A stretch of 64,000 nucleotides of DNA from Vibrio cincinnatiensis DSM 19608 (GCF_900167345.1 NZ_FUXB01000006.1:124001-188000); one strand, 5' to 3'; counted from the first letter of the stretch, positions 30,930 through 40,288 are shown. The notes: a model not told the origin generated them from the letters alone. A program made the numbers and translations.

Positions 30930-32051
30930 TTAGCGAGAAATTACGACGCCTTTTTCTTGATGAAGACGTTGGCAAGCTCGACCATCACTGTGGAATAGGT
31001 GGCAGCGATGAGCGGGTAGACCAATGGTTAAGGTATCACCCACTTCAATATCTAGCGTGTCGGGTTGGCGATAGATAATGTCTGAATCTGAACCTTTTAC
31101 ATTCATATAAACTTGGGTTTCATTGCCGAGTTTTTCGACAATCATCACCTTACCTTCTATCTGCGCATCACCTTCTTCGGCTTTCAGTAAATGTTCTGGT
31201 CGAACACCCAATGACATCCGTGAACCTTTTTCTACGGTAGTACCGTCGACAGGGATCCAGAACGTAAAGCCATTAGACAGTTTGACTTTGACTTGTTCTT
31301 TTTCGGTCTCTTCAATGGTGACACTCATGAAGTTCATTTTTGGAGAACCGATAAACCCGGCCACAAAACGGTTTTGTGGGTAGTGATACAGTTCAAGGGG
31401 TTTACCAATTTGTGAGACAAATCCGGCATCGAGAACCACGATTTTATCAGCCATAGTCATGGCTTCGACTTGGTCGTGTGTAACGTAGATCATTGTACAG
31501 CCAAGCTTACGTTGTAGTTTGGTGATCTCTGAACGCATTTGTACACGAAGGGCTGCATCAAGGTTAGATAATGGTTCATCAAGCAGGAAAACATTCGGTT
31601 GTGATACTAGGGTACGACCAATGGCAACACGTTGACGTTGACCACCAGATAATGCTTTGGGTTGACGATCCAGCAGGTGGCTAAGTTGTAAAATATCCGC
31701 AGCATGTTCAACACGCTTACTGATCTCTTCTTTTTTTGCTTTGGCTAACTTTAAGCCAAAAGACATATTGTCATGTAAGTTTAGGTGTGGGTAAAGCGCG
31801 TAAGATTGGAACACCATACCTACGCCACGTTTAGACGGTTCAACATCGTTCATCCGCTTATCGCCGATATACAGATCACCGGAGGTGATGTCTTCAAGGC
31901 CAGCAATACAACGTAGCAACGTTGACTTACCACAGCCTGATGGACCGACGAACACGACAAATTCGCCTTCTTTAATTTCCAAATCGACATTTTTAGAAAT
32001 TAATACATCGCCATACGCTTTACATACATTTTTTAACGTGACATTCGCCAT
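30930..32051 (-). CDS. malK: Maltose/maltodextrin ABC transporter ATPase
   Basis: 373 residues. Walker [12 protein letters not shown] (about 36-46), Q-loop in [10 protein letters not shown], signature [13 protein letters not shown], Walker [14 protein letters not shown], switch His in VTHDQVEAM, and the C-terminal regulatory OB-fold domain with SLGVRPEHL. It energises the MalEFG importer and in E. coli also restrains MalT. It is divergent from malE over a 700-bp control region. GAGGG precedes the ATG. Confidence 0.96.
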   Translation of the reverse strand: MANVTLKNVCKAYGDVLISKNVDLEIKEGEFVVFVGPSGCGKSTLLRCIAGLEDITSGDLYIGDKRMNDVEPSKRGVGMVFQSYALYPHLNLHDNMSFGLKLAKAKKEEISKRVEHAADILQLSHLLDRQPKALSGGQRQRVAIGRTLVSQPNVFLLDEPLSNLDAALRVQMRSEITKLQRKLGCTMIYVTHDQVEAMTMADKIVVLDAGFVSQIGKPLELYHYPQNRFVAGFIGSPKMNFMSVTIEETEKEQVKVKLSNGFTFWIPVDGTTVEKGSRMSLGVRPEHLLKAEEGDAQIEGKVMIVEKLGNETQVYMNVKGSDSDIIYRQPDTLDIEVGDTLTIGLPAHRCHLFHSDGRACQRLHQEKGVVISR

Positions 32052-32212
32052 CTAGCTTGCCCTCGATCAAGATTTTTTAATGATTACTGCCCATCATTAT
32101 ATGAATTATGTAGTAGACAATAACAGTAGGAATTTGTGTTAAGGTGAATCCCATTTCATAGTGATTCAATGGCTACGCCCAGTTACCTTTAACGTGTGAG
32201 TAAGAAAAGAAA

Positions 32213-32254
32213 GGGTGATGTCCACAAACAAAAGGTTTGTAGAAAGCATCACCC
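32213..32254 (-). promoter_or_regulatory. Terminator-like hairpin in the malK leader
   Basis: Outer stem GGGTGATG / CATCACCC and inner stem ACAAAC / GTTTGT make one long hairpin, followed on the minus strand by TTTCTTTTCTT. It lies about 160 bases before the malK ATG on the path any transcript from the mal control region must take. It may be an attenuator or the 3' end of a short leader RNA. Confidence 0.5.
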
Positions 32255-32519
32255 ACCAAAGCCAAGAATCAATTTGCTTCCCCCGGCATGAATGAGCGTC
32301 TCCCCCGTACAATAATTACCACGAACGCTCAATTTATGACAGCAAACCAATTTAGCAATGCAAGCCAGTACTATTTGAATACTGGAAAGGGTTCTTACCA
32401 TCCACTCTTGGATGTACTTAGTTTCGCTAAAGGCGAGAGGAACCACATCCTCCTAATCCTTTTTTTTACAGGGGGAGTAGTGAAGGAGGAGGAGGAGAGG
32501 CTTAAAAAACACCAAGTTA

Positions 32520-32562
32520 GATCCAGTTCAAATTATTGACTGAGATGAAGTTGAACTGGATC
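32520..32562. repeat. 12-bp inverted repeat in the malK-malE region
   Basis: GATCCAGTTCAA (32520-32531) and TTGAACTGGATC (32551-32562), perfect, 19-base spacer. The right arm runs into ATCACAGTCAG and a T-run. Confidence 0.7.
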
Positions 32563-32580
32563 ACAGTCAGTATTTTTTTT

Positions 32581-32617
32581 GTGATCTACATCGCCAACTG
32601 TAGAGGATGTAGATCAC
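32581..32617. repeat. 11-bp inverted repeat in the malK-malE region
   Basis: GTGATCTACAT (32581-32591) and ATGTAGATCAC (32607-32617), perfect, 15-base spacer. Each arm contains a CRP-like half-site, so the structure may be two weak CRP sites facing each other rather than an RNA hairpin. Confidence 0.7.
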
Positions 32618-32750
32618 GAAAATAAGTCATAATACCAAGGGCGTAGGGGGGAGGAGGATGAGTTATCCCCTTTTTTTACCGATGATGAGTGGGAAATATG
32701 GCATAACCTCGATTCGGTGAGCCCTACAACACAAATAAAAGGATATGAAT

Positions 32751-33932
32751 ATGAAAAATGCCCTAAGCACCGTCGCGCTAAGTACTCTAGTTGCGCTTGG
32801 CTCATTTGGTGCAAATGCTGCTATTCAAGAAGGACAACTGACTATCTGGATCAATGGTGACAAAGGTTACAATGGTCTTGCTGAAGTGGGTAAAAAATTT
32901 GAAGCGGATACTGGCATTAAGGTGACGGTTGCTCATCCTGATGGTCTGCAAGACCGTTTCCCACAAACGGCAGCAACGGGTGATGGTCCAGACATCGTGT
33001 TTTGGGCTCATGACCGTTTTGGTGGTTACGCAGAAGCGGGTTTGTTGGCTGAAATTAAACCTTCACAACGCATTCAAGAAGGGATTGTCGATTTTGCATG
33101 GGATGCTGTTCGTTATGATGGCAAACTGATTGGTTACCCGATTGCCGTTGAATCACTATCGCTGATTTATAACAAAGATTTGGTTCCGAATCCGCCAAAA
33201 AGCTGGGAAGAAGTGGCTGAGCTTAATGCAAAACTGAAGAAGCAAGGTAAATCCGCCATCATGTGGAACCTAAAAGAACCTTACTTTACTTGGCCGCTCA
33301 TGGCCGCTGATGGTGGTTACGCCTTTAAATATACCGGTGGCGGTTACGACATTAAAGATGCCGGTATTGCTAAACAAGGTGTAAAAGATGCCATGAACTT
33401 TGTGAAAGGTTTAGTGGATAAAGGCGTGATTTCCGCTGATATGGACTATTCTGTTTCTGAAGCAGAATTCAACAAAGGCAACACGGCGATGACCATTAAT
33501 GGTCCTTGGTCTTGGAACAACATTGAACGCTCTGGTATCAATTATGGCGTTACCACATTGCCCCGTTTTAATGGTAAAGCATCGAAACCGTTTGTTGGCG
33601 TATTAACGGCGGGTATTAGTACGGCTTCACCAAACCGTGACTTAGCGGTTGAGTTCCTAGAGAACTACTTACTGACCAATGATGGACTACGCATGGTGGA
33701 TAACGATAAACCACTGGGTGCTGTTGCGTTGAACTCTTTCCAGCGTGAACTCGATTCTGATGCTCGTATTGCGGCGACCATGGACAACGCAATGAACGGT
33801 GAAATCATGCCCAATATCCCACAAATGAATGCCTTCTGGGGGGCGGCGAAGAGTGCGATCATTAATGTAGTGGATGGTCGTCAAACCGTGGATGCTGCTT
33901 TAGCAGACGCTGAAAGACAAATGACTCGCTAA
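32751..33932 (+). CDS. malE: Periplasmic maltose/maltodextrin-binding protein
   Basis: 393 residues with a signal peptide ([24 protein letters not shown]) and a mature body starting [65 protein letters not shown] (in parts) and [13 protein letters not shown] match E. coli MalE. Two ATGs are close; 32751 has AGGA seven bases upstream, 32745 has it too near. It starts the malEFG operon. A hairpin between malE and malF may stabilise its message. Confidence 0.97.
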   Translation: MKNALSTVALSTLVALGSFGANAAIQEGQLTIWINGDKGYNGLAEVGKKFEADTGIKVTVAHPDGLQDRFPQTAATGDGPDIVFWAHDRFGGYAEAGLLAEIKPSQRIQEGIVDFAWDAVRYDGKLIGYPIAVESLSLIYNKDLVPNPPKSWEEVAELNAKLKKQGKSAIMWNLKEPYFTWPLMAADGGYAFKYTGGGYDIKDAGIAKQGVKDAMNFVKGLVDKGVISADMDYSVSEAEFNKGNTAMTINGPWSWNNIERSGINYGVTTLPRFNGKASKPFVGVLTAGISTASPNRDLAVEFLENYLLTNDGLRMVDNDKPLGAVALNSFQRELDSDARIAATMDNAMNGEIMPNIPQMNAFWGAAKSAIINVVDGRQTVDAALADAERQMTR

Positions 33933-33966
33933 TTATTACGAGTCACTTATATTGTGTTACTTTTTG

Positions 33967-33986
33967 AGGAGAGGGTAACCTCTCCT
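33967..33986 (+). terminator. Stem-loop between malE and malF
   Basis: AGGAGAGG / CCTCTCCT, 8 bp, loop GTAA. There is no T-run, so it is more likely a stabilising or attenuating hairpin that raises MalE over MalF than a full terminator. Confidence 0.55.
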
Positions 33987-34023
33987 TACTTTCCCAGTTT
34001 TCAATTCGCTAGCAGGTTGTAAT

Positions 34024-35598
34024 ATGCAGTCAATTCAAGATACAAAGGCGATGCCAGTTTCAGCCAAGACACGACCAGTCAGCAAGGGTGCCTTTATAAA
34101 GTGGGCCATTTTAGGCGCAGTAGGTATCGTGAATGGCTACGCAACAATTCTAATGTATTCTCGCGGCGAGCTTGCGTTTGCATTGCTTACGATGATTCTT
34201 ACGGTATTAGCCTTATATATTTTTGGCAGTAAGAAAACGTATGCTCACCGTTATATTTATCCAGGGGTAGCCGGGATGATCCTGTTCATCCTATTTCCTC
34301 TTGCTTATACCGTTAACTTAGCGTTTACCAACTACAGTGCAAAAAATCAGCTTTCTTTTGAAAGAGCCCAGACAGTACTGGTTAACCAAACTTATCAAAG
34401 TGGCGAAAGTTACCCTTTTACCTTACATCGTGTTGAGGATGGGTATCGTATTGCAGTAAAAGATGGTGAGACGTTATACACAACGGAAAGTTTCTCTTTA
34501 TCTCATGCTATTCCATCTGATCTTTATCTCACTATGGTCGATCAGATGGCTGGTGAACCTGAGCCCATTAAAACCATTGTTGGGTATCGTAGTGTGTTAT
34601 CTGGTATTGATCTCCACTTCCCATCTGGTGCGGATATTCGTATGAGTGGTTTACGCCAGTTCGCCGCCGTCGTCCCGCTGTACACTTTACAAGAAGATGG
34701 GTTAACACTATTTAATAATAGAACGGGTGAAACACTTAAACCCAATATGGATGTGGGCTTTTACCAAGTGATTGATGAGCAAGGTCAGTTTGTGGGTGGC
34801 AATGTTTCTCCTGGTTTTATCGTCTCTATTGGCTCACACAATTTTGAACGTGTGTGGAAAGATGATGGTATTAAAGAACCGTTCATTAGTATTTTCATCT
34901 GGACCGTGGTGTTTTCTGTATTATCGGTCGTTTTTACCTTGATTATTGGTTTAATCTTGGCAAGTGTCGTTCAGTGGGAAGCCTTAAAAGGTCGCGCTAT
35001 TTATCGTGTACTACTGATTCTACCTTATGCTGTTCCCGCCTTTATTTCGATATTGATCTTTAAGGGCTTGTTTAACCAAAGCTTTGGTGAAATCAACATG
35101 GTGCTGCAAGGTCTCTTTGGCTTAAGCCCAGCTTGGTTCTCTGATCCATTTTTGGCGAAATGCATGGTGCTCATTGTTAATACTTGGCTAGGCTTCCCTT
35201 ATATGATGATTTTATGTATGGGGCTACTTAAAGCGATTCCAGATGATCTGTATGAAGCTTCTGCCATTGATGGTGCCAACTTTGTACATAACTTTACGCG
35301 CATTACCCTGCCGTTAATGATTAAGCCACTGACTCCATTATTGATTGCTAGTTTTGCTTTTAACTTCAACAACTTTGTCATGATTCAGCTATTAACGGGT
35401 GGTGGTCCAAATATGATTGGTACCTCAGAGCCTGCTGGTTATACCGACTTGTTAGTTAGCTATACATACCGTATTGCGTTTGAAGGTGCAGGTGGTCAAG
35501 ACTTTGGTCTAGCCAGTGCGATTGCAACCTTAATCTTCTTACTGGTGGGTGCATTAGCGTTACTCAACCTACGTTTTACCAAAGTATCTCAGAACTAA
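34024..35598 (+). CDS. malF: Maltose transporter permease MalF
   Basis: 524 residues, slightly longer than E. coli MalF. N-terminal membrane helices, then a large periplasmic loop (about 100-280) typical of MalF, then a six-helix permease core with the EAA loop YEASAIDGANFVHNFTRITLP that docks on MalK. It partners MalG in the inner membrane. The gene is 91 bp after malE and 15 bp before malG. Confidence 0.96.
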   Translation: MQSIQDTKAMPVSAKTRPVSKGAFIKWAILGAVGIVNGYATILMYSRGELAFALLTMILTVLALYIFGSKKTYAHRYIYPGVAGMILFILFPLAYTVNLAFTNYSAKNQLSFERAQTVLVNQTYQSGESYPFTLHRVEDGYRIAVKDGETLYTTESFSLSHAIPSDLYLTMVDQMAGEPEPIKTIVGYRSVLSGIDLHFPSGADIRMSGLRQFAAVVPLYTLQEDGLTLFNNRTGETLKPNMDVGFYQVIDEQGQFVGGNVSPGFIVSIGSHNFERVWKDDGIKEPFISIFIWTVVFSVLSVVFTLIIGLILASVVQWEALKGRAIYRVLLILPYAVPAFISILIFKGLFNQSFGEINMVLQGLFGLSPAWFSDPFLAKCMVLIVNTWLGFPYMMILCMGLLKAIPDDLYEASAIDGANFVHNFTRITLPLMIKPLTPLLIASFAFNFNNFVMIQLLTGGGPNMIGTSEPAGYTDLLVSYTYRIAFEGAGGQDFGLASAIATLIFLLVGALALLNLRFTKVSQN

Positions 35599-35613
35599 AT
35601 AGGAGCGACGAAT

Positions 35614-36504
35614 ATGGCTATGGTTCAAGGAAAATCGCTCAAATATCGTGTTTGGGCTTCACATCTCGCGTTATGGGCTTTTTTAGCATTGATCATTTTT
35701 CCATTGCTAATGGTCATTGCTATCTCTTTCCGTGAAGGTAACTTTGCGACAGGCAGCCTGATTCCTGAGAGACCATCGTTGGAACACTGGAAACTGGCGT
35801 TGGGAATCGCGGTCACGAATGCGGATGGGACGGTGACTCCGCCTCCATTCCCAGTACTGACTTGGTTATGGAACTCAGTGAAAGTGGCTTCGATTTCATC
35901 CATTTTTATTGTGTGCTTATCCACGACATCCGCGTATGCGTTTGCCCGTATGCGTTTTAAAGGTAAAGACACTATCTTAAAAGCGATGATGATTTTCCAA
36001 ATGTTCCCAGCAGTGCTAGCACTTGTCGCCATCTATGCACTGTTTGATAAACTTGGACAATATATTCCATTCTTAGGGCTAAATACCCACGGTGGGTTGA
36101 TCTTCGCTTATCTTGGTGGGATTGCTCTGCACGTATGGACAATCAAAGGTTATTTCGAAACGATTGATAATTCGTTAGAAGAAGCCGCAGCACTGGATGG
36201 GGCAACCCCTTGGCAAGCCTTTAGATTAGTTCTGTTGCCACTGTCTGTGCCGATTTTAGCGGTGGTCTTCATCTTGTCATTTATCATGGTGGTAGGTGAA
36301 GTTCCGGTGGCGTCATTACTACTTTCTGATGTAGAATCGTACACACTTGCCGTTGGTATGCAGCAGTATCTTTACCCGCAAAACTATCTGTGGGGAGACT
36401 TTGCAGCAGCAGCAGTGTTGTCGGCATTACCCATTACCATCGTATTTTTACTTGCGCAACGTTGGCTTGTCGGAGGACTTACCGCCGGCGGTGTGAAAGG
36501 ATAA
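35614..36504 (+). CDS. malG: Maltose transporter permease MalG
   Basis: 296 residues, six membrane helices, EAA loop [22 protein letters not shown] and the C-terminal [10 protein letters not shown] tail that reaches into the MalK dimer in E. coli. TAGGAGCGACGAAT precedes the ATG. Last gene of malEFG; hairpins follow. No lamB or malT is in the window. Confidence 0.96.
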   Translation: MAMVQGKSLKYRVWASHLALWAFLALIIFPLLMVIAISFREGNFATGSLIPERPSLEHWKLALGIAVTNADGTVTPPPFPVLTWLWNSVKVASISSIFIVCLSTTSAYAFARMRFKGKDTILKAMMIFQMFPAVLALVAIYALFDKLGQYIPFLGLNTHGGLIFAYLGGIALHVWTIKGYFETIDNSLEEAAALDGATPWQAFRLVLLPLSVPILAVVFILSFIMVVGEVPVASLLLSDVESYTLAVGMQQYLYPQNYLWGDFAAAAVLSALPITIVFLLAQRWLVGGLTAGGVKG

Positions 36505-36513
36505 TAATGATAA

Positions 36514-36540
36514 GGGCGGCCATTAGGTCGCCCATTTTGT
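36514..36540 (+). terminator. malEFG terminator
   Basis: Stem GGGCGGCC / GGTCGCCC (8 bp with one G-T pair, loop ATTA) followed by ATTTTGT. Confidence 0.7.
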
Positions 36541-36663
36541 CCTCTCTTAACACCTTTGGTTTGGCCGCCGATCAGTTAAGAGCGTACAAGCTTCTGGCGT
36601 TACGCATAGCTGGCTGTTAGCTCTATTCCTTACTAGCTACATGACTAACAGTTTTTGTAACCG

Positions 36664-36690
36664 AAACCTGAGTTTTACTCAGGTTTTTTT
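36664..36690 (+). terminator. Strong second terminator downstream of malG
   Basis: Stem AAACCTGAG / CTCAGGTTT (loop TTTTA) followed by seven T. It lies 124 bp beyond the first malG hairpin with no ORF between, so it may end a separate small RNA. The 36691-36863 stretch after it shows nothing clear. Confidence 0.85.
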
Positions 36691-36863
36691 ATCTCTATAG
36701 AAAATGATACTTTTGTCGTTTTGTTTACCCTGAGTGAAAATGAGGGATAGGATAGAAAAGCAGAGAGTAGCATAGCGGTTACTCACAAAGAGGGAAGCAA
36801 AAGCGGAGTAGAATGCGAGTCAGATCGAATGGATCCAAAAGATGGGTCGCTAAATCGAAGAGG

Positions 36864-37115
36864 TTAGAATTCACGGCTGGATGGGGCACATCCTACGTAT
36901 TGCAGCAGTACATAGACACTTTCTTGTTGGAGTGCCACCCGGCGAAAGAGATCAGCAAACGTGTCATCCCCCCCAAAACACGTTTTGATGTAGTGATTGA
37001 TATCATGAGGCTGATAGCCTTCTACATAAAGAGAACGTACCCACTGGTATTCCACGGCTTTAGCATTGGTGAGTGTGGATTCTCCTAACGTGATTTGCTT
37101 GAGTGTCAAGGGCAT
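36864..37115 (-). CDS. Hypothetical protein, 83 residues
   Basis: Probable start MPLTLKQITLGESTLTNAK at 37115; a longer frame reaches 37193 but adds a Cys-rich stretch that does not look coding. The body YQWVRSLYVEGYQPHDINHY and DDTFADLFRRVALQQ suggests a small helical cytoplasmic protein. Its ribosome site is weak (AGAG about ten bases away, or AGGT close by). I do not recognise the family. It follows the thioesterase gene on the same strand. Confidence 0.6.
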   Translation of the reverse strand: MPLTLKQITLGESTLTNAKAVEYQWVRSLYVEGYQPHDINHYIKTCFGGDDTFADLFRRVALQQESVYVLLQYVGCAPSSREF

Positions 37116-37264
37116 ACCTATTTTTCTCTGTATTATTGTTGAGGTATTACAGCAAAGAAAAATGAATCTACTATGACAAGCTTCTATGAACACAAAAAAT
37201 GACGATAAATGAAAGAGGGGGTTACCGTCATTGAGTTTTTAATAGGATAGTGCTTATCGATTAG

Positions 37265-37762
37265 TCATGAAGCCGGAGTCTTGAGATATTTCACATGTGC
37301 TTCCATCTCCTCGCCAATTTGCGTGCGCATGTTCATTAGCCGTATGGCGGAATCACGTAATTCTATATCTTCTGGTGAGGTTGGAATCCATTCGGGCACG
37401 GCTGTGGGCTTACCTTGCTCATCGACGGCGACCATGATCACAATACAGTGAGTCGTTAAACGATTTTTCAGTGCGGTGGGGTCACTGGCCTGTACATCAA
37501 TGGCAACATGCATTGACGTTTTTCCGGTACAGATCACTTTTGCATTGACTTCAACTAAATTCCCCACATGAATTGGAGCCACAAAGCGAATGCCGCCCGC
37601 ATAGGCTGTAATGCAGTACTTGCCACTCCACCCTGCAGCACAGGCGTAGGCTGCTAAGTCAATCCATTTCATCACGGCACCGCCATGAACTTTACCACCA
37701 AAATTAACATCACCAGGCTCGGCTAAAAAGCGCAGTGTGACGTCTCGTTTTCCAAAACTCAT
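37265..37762 (-). CDS. Acyl-CoA thioesterase, hotdog fold
   Basis: 165 residues from MSFGKRDVTLRFLAEPGDVN, with AAGGAAG in front of ATG 37762. GDVNFGGKVHGGAVMKWID is the catalytic hotdog helix with the Asn/Asp pair of the YciA/BACH group; FVAPIHVGNLVEVNAKV and IVIMVAVDEQGKP follow. These enzymes hydrolyse acyl-CoA. The frame continues upstream but that part overlaps a control region. The physiological acyl chain is unknown. Confidence 0.9.
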   Translation of the reverse strand: MSFGKRDVTLRFLAEPGDVNFGGKVHGGAVMKWIDLAAYACAAGWSGKYCITAYAGGIRFVAPIHVGNLVEVNAKVICTGKTSMHVAIDVQASDPTALKNRLTTHCIVIMVAVDEQGKPTAVPEWIPTSPEDIELRDSAIRLMNMRTQIGEEMEAHVKYLKTPAS

Positions 37763-37853
37763 TGATACTTCCTTTATCATGGGGAGAATGTAGATATACC
37801 GCACTATGCGGTATATGCAAGTGATAAAGCAAAAGAGGGATAGCGTCAATGAA

Positions 37854-37877
37854 AAACCCCTCTGGGGAGAGGGGTTT
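37854..37877 (-). terminator. Hairpin between thioesterase gene and luxI
   Basis: Stem AAACCCCTC / GAGGGGTTT (9 bp, 6-base loop) followed on the minus strand by TTCATTG and preceded there by a run giving TTTTT. It would stop leftward transcription entering the thioesterase gene, from a transcript that starts between here and luxI. Confidence 0.7.
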
Positions 37878-37985
37878 AGATGCTTGGTACAAATTAATTA
37901 TTGGAAGTGTGTACCTAATACTATTGCCAACTGATTGTTAGTAATTCAGCTTGAATCCATCATAATTCATCCATATTGATGATGT

Positions 37986-38005
37986 AACTGTTCGATCGGA
38001 CAGCT
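37986..38005. promoter_or_regulatory. lux box upstream of luxI
   Basis: AACTGTTCGATCGGACAGCT matches the 20-bp lux box ACCTGTAGGATCGTACAGGT at 15 positions and is nearly palindromic (CTGT-N8-ACAG). A -10-like TATAGC at 38025-38030 puts the likely start near 38037, so the box would be centred near -42, the class II position used by LuxR proteins. Confidence 0.85.
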
Positions 38006-38063
38006 TTTTGCTGAGGTTAGATTGTATAGCGTGATTTCTCCATTAACCCAAAGGAGAAATACC

Positions 38064-38645
38064 ATGCATATTGATATTTACAGTCATTCATTCACTCAGT
38101 TACCTAAGTCAGACTATGTTGCATTACTCAAACTGCGTTATAAGGTTTTCTGCCAACGTTTACACTGGGATCTTAACTCGGAGGCAGAGTTAGAAAGTGA
38201 TGAGTATGATATCCCTCAAGCTCATTATCTGTATGCCAAAGAGGCAAGTGGTCATTTAGTGGGGTGTTGGCGTATTTTACCGACCACGTCTCACTATATG
38301 TTGGAAAGTACTTTTCCTGAGTTATTAGGAACGATTGCTGCGCCAAAGCATCACAAAATCTATGAATTAAGCCGGTTCGCGGTTGATAAGGAGTATTCTG
38401 CACTCGCAGGGGGGGTTAGTGATGTAACTCTGAAAATGTTTCAATCCTTGTATTACCACGCTCAACAACATGACATTGCCCATTATGTGACCGTGACATC
38501 GACGGGGGTGGAAAAACTGATTCAGCGTTTAGGTATTCCTTGCGAAAGGCTGGGAGATAAACAAGTACATTTATTAGGAACGACACGCTCGGTTGCTCTT
38601 TCAATTCCGATGAATTCCCAATACCGTGAAAGTGTGGGCGCTTAA
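38064..38645 (+). CDS. luxI: Acyl-homoserine lactone synthase, LuxI/VanI type
   Basis: 193 residues from ATG 38064, which has AAAGGAGAAATACC in front; the longer frame to 38022 lies in the promoter. It makes an N-acyl-homoserine lactone from S-adenosylmethionine and acyl carrier protein. The invariant residues are present: Arg25, Phe29, Trp35 (LRYKVFCQRLHW), the acidic ESDEYD, the Arg of CWRILPTT, and YELSRFAVDKEYSA. It resembles Vibrio anguillarum VanI, whose product is 3-oxo-C10-HSL; the product here is inferred. It is convergent with luxR, three bases between stops, and has a lux box. Confidence 0.95.
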   Translation: MHIDIYSHSFTQLPKSDYVALLKLRYKVFCQRLHWDLNSEAELESDEYDIPQAHYLYAKEASGHLVGCWRILPTTSHYMLESTFPELLGTIAAPKHHKIYELSRFAVDKEYSALAGGVSDVTLKMFQSLYYHAQQHDIAHYVTVTSTGVEKLIQRLGIPCERLGDKQVHLLGTTRSVALSIPMNSQYRESVGA

Positions 38646-38648
38646 TGG

Positions 38649-39371
38649 TTATAGATAAGGGTGAATGTAGTGACCTAAAATAGCTTTAGTAATAGCTTGG
38701 TAGCGATTCGTCGCACCAAGCTTTTTACAGGCATTAGCAAGGTGAAATTTTACTGTACGTTCCGAGGTATTAATAATTTGAGCAATTTCCCAAGCACTTT
38801 TCCCTTCTGCTGCCCAGCTTAAACATTGGCGCTCTCGTGCAGTAAGGCTGGCTTTGGGTTGAGCCTCTTTGTGGCAATGGGCAATGTTATTAATATTTTG
38901 TGAGAGTAGTGGAATGATCAGTTGTGACGTTTGAATGGCTTGAGCATTGAGTGTGTAATGATGGGCATCTGAAGTGGCGAAACTCAGCATACCAAATTCT
39001 CCTCTTAGCCCATGAACGGGGATAGAAAAGCCTTCTTTGAGCCCGTTGATTCTTGCTTCTTCAAAAATTACACGGCTGTGTGGATTCTGGGCTCGCATCT
39101 GTGACCATTGGATGGGAAGAAAATTGTTCATGCTATAGGCGACGATAGGGTCAATTAACATGAATTCTGACTCATCATATTGTTGACGCCAAGACAAAGG
39201 GTAATTATCGGTAATGAGCGTTTCACTCTTTGTTAAGCTGGTTTGTAGAGAAAGGCCAAACAAGAAATACTCATGATCAATTAAGTTATTCAGCTTGAGT
39301 AGCGTTTGCTCAAGATGCTGGTGGGTGGTGATGCTCTGATTTTCTTGGATAAGTCGAAGAATCTTTTGCAT
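38649..39371 (-). CDS. luxR: LuxR/VanR-type quorum-sensing regulator
   Basis: 240 residues. N-terminal autoinducer domain with the conserved pocket residues Trp and Tyr of WRQQYDES, Asp-Pro of LIDPIV and the Trp of PIQWSQM; C-terminal LuxR helix-turn-helix from about 175 (LTARERQCLSWAAEGKSAWE, INTSERTVKFHLANACKKLG). It should bind the LuxI product and activate luxI through the box at 37986. Gene order luxI><luxR is convergent, as I recall for vanI/vanR. It has its own promoter at about 39400. Confidence 0.94.
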   Translation of the reverse strand: MQKILRLIQENQSITTHQHLEQTLLKLNNLIDHEYFLFGLSLQTSLTKSETLITDNYPLSWRQQYDESEFMLIDPIVAYSMNNFLPIQWSQMRAQNPHSRVIFEEARINGLKEGFSIPVHGLRGEFGMLSFATSDAHHYTLNAQAIQTSQLIIPLLSQNINNIAHCHKEAQPKASLTARERQCLSWAAEGKSAWEIAQIINTSERTVKFHLANACKKLGATNRYQAITKAILGHYIHPYL

Positions 39372-39517
39372 TGAGAGCAGTCTGTCGGTTTATTTATATT
39401 GATAATATACCGAAATAATTCCCCATAGAACGAAATAGTGAGTAAATCTCAGTTTAGTTGCACATTTAATAACTACTTCGTTCGTAATTTGATCAATGTT
39501 ATACGCGTTGATGGCGT

Positions 39518-40288
39518 TTAGAGGGCAACCTGAATGGTGACTTCGTGTTCTTGAGCGAAAGATTCAATCTCTTTCGGAGGTGGTTGATCGGTGATCACCA
39601 AATCAATATCAGCAAGAGTGCCCAGCTTAACCATGGCATTACGACCAAATTTACTGTGGTCGACACCTAAATAAACGCAGCGGCTATTCTCAATAATGGC
39701 ACGTTTCACACGGACTTCGTGGTAATCAAAATCAAGCAGTGAACCATCGTAATCAATACCACTGATCCCTAAAATTCCAAAATCGAGGCGAAACTGAGAA
39801 ATAAAATCTAACGTTGCTTCACCAGTCACCCCTCCATCTTTATTGCGAACCTCACCACCTGCCAGAATAATACTAAAATCAGGTTTACCCATCAGGATGG
39901 TGGCAACATTAATGTTGTTGGTGACGATCCGTAGGTGGTGGTGATCCGCCATTAATGCTCGGGCGATCGCCTCTGGGGTTGTGCCAATATCAATAAAGAG
40001 AGTGGCACCATCTGGAATATGTTTGACTAAAGCGGCCGCAATGGTCTCTTTTTCCAACTGTAAAGTGACTTGACGCGTGTGATACGACGAATTTTCAGAG
40101 CTGGTAGCAATAGTCGCCCCGCCATGATTGCGTCGTAATTTATTGGCATCGGCCAATTCGTTAAGATCTCGGCGGATGGTTTGTGGGCTCACGTTAAACC
40201 GTTCAACTAACTCTTCCGTGCTGACAAAGCCTTGAGTTTGAACAAGTTCAATAATTTCTTGGTGGCGTTTAACCGCTTTCACTGGCAT
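39518..40288 (-). CDS. glpR: GlpR, DeoR-family repressor of glycerol 3-phosphate genes
   Basis: 256 residues. DeoR helix-turn-helix (VSTEELVERFNVSPQTIRRD) and sugar-phosphate isomerase-like effector domain with FIDIGTTPEAIARAL, NNINVATIL, LAGGEVRNKDGGVTGEATL-type and VDHSKFGRNAMV. It closely follows E. coli GlpR, which senses glycerol 3-phosphate. The glp targets are not in the window, but the dha locus nearby is another glycerol route. AAGGAT is rather close to the ATG. Confidence 0.93.
   Translation of the reverse strand: MPVKAVKRHQEIIELVQTQGFVSTEELVERFNVSPQTIRRDLNELADANKLRRNHGGATIATSSENSSYHTRQVTLQLEKETIAAALVKHIPDGATLFIDIGTTPEAIARALMADHHHLRIVTNNINVATILMGKPDFSIILAGGEVRNKDGGVTGEATLDFISQFRLDFGILGISGIDYDGSLLDFDYHEVRVKRAIIENSRCVYLGVDHSKFGRNAMVKLGTLADIDLVITDQPPPKEIESFAQEHEVTIQVAL

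Larger units (their letters stand above)
32443..32663. promoter_or_regulatory. malK-malE divergent control region: MalT boxes and CRP-like half-sites
   Basis: One exact MalT box GGGGAGGAGG at 32648-32657 overlaps a second 8/10 match (32654-32663) on the malE side. GGGGAGTAGT (32472-32481) and, on the minus strand, GAGGATGTGG (32443-32452) match 8 of 10 on the malK side. TGTGATC-type CRP half-sites occur at 32559-32567 (minus), 32579-32586 (plus) and around 32612 (minus). MalT clusters flanking CRP sites is the E. coli malEp-malKp layout. Confidence 0.65.

Noticed and set aside
32249..32446. 65-codon minus-strand frame in the malK-malE region
   Set aside because: It overlaps the leader hairpin and control sites; no ribosome site or recognisable protein.
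37880..38000. Porin-like C-terminal remnants on the minus strand (for example NQLAIVLGTHFQ)
   Set aside because: All frames are interrupted within 20 codons and the similarity is too short to support a pseudogene.
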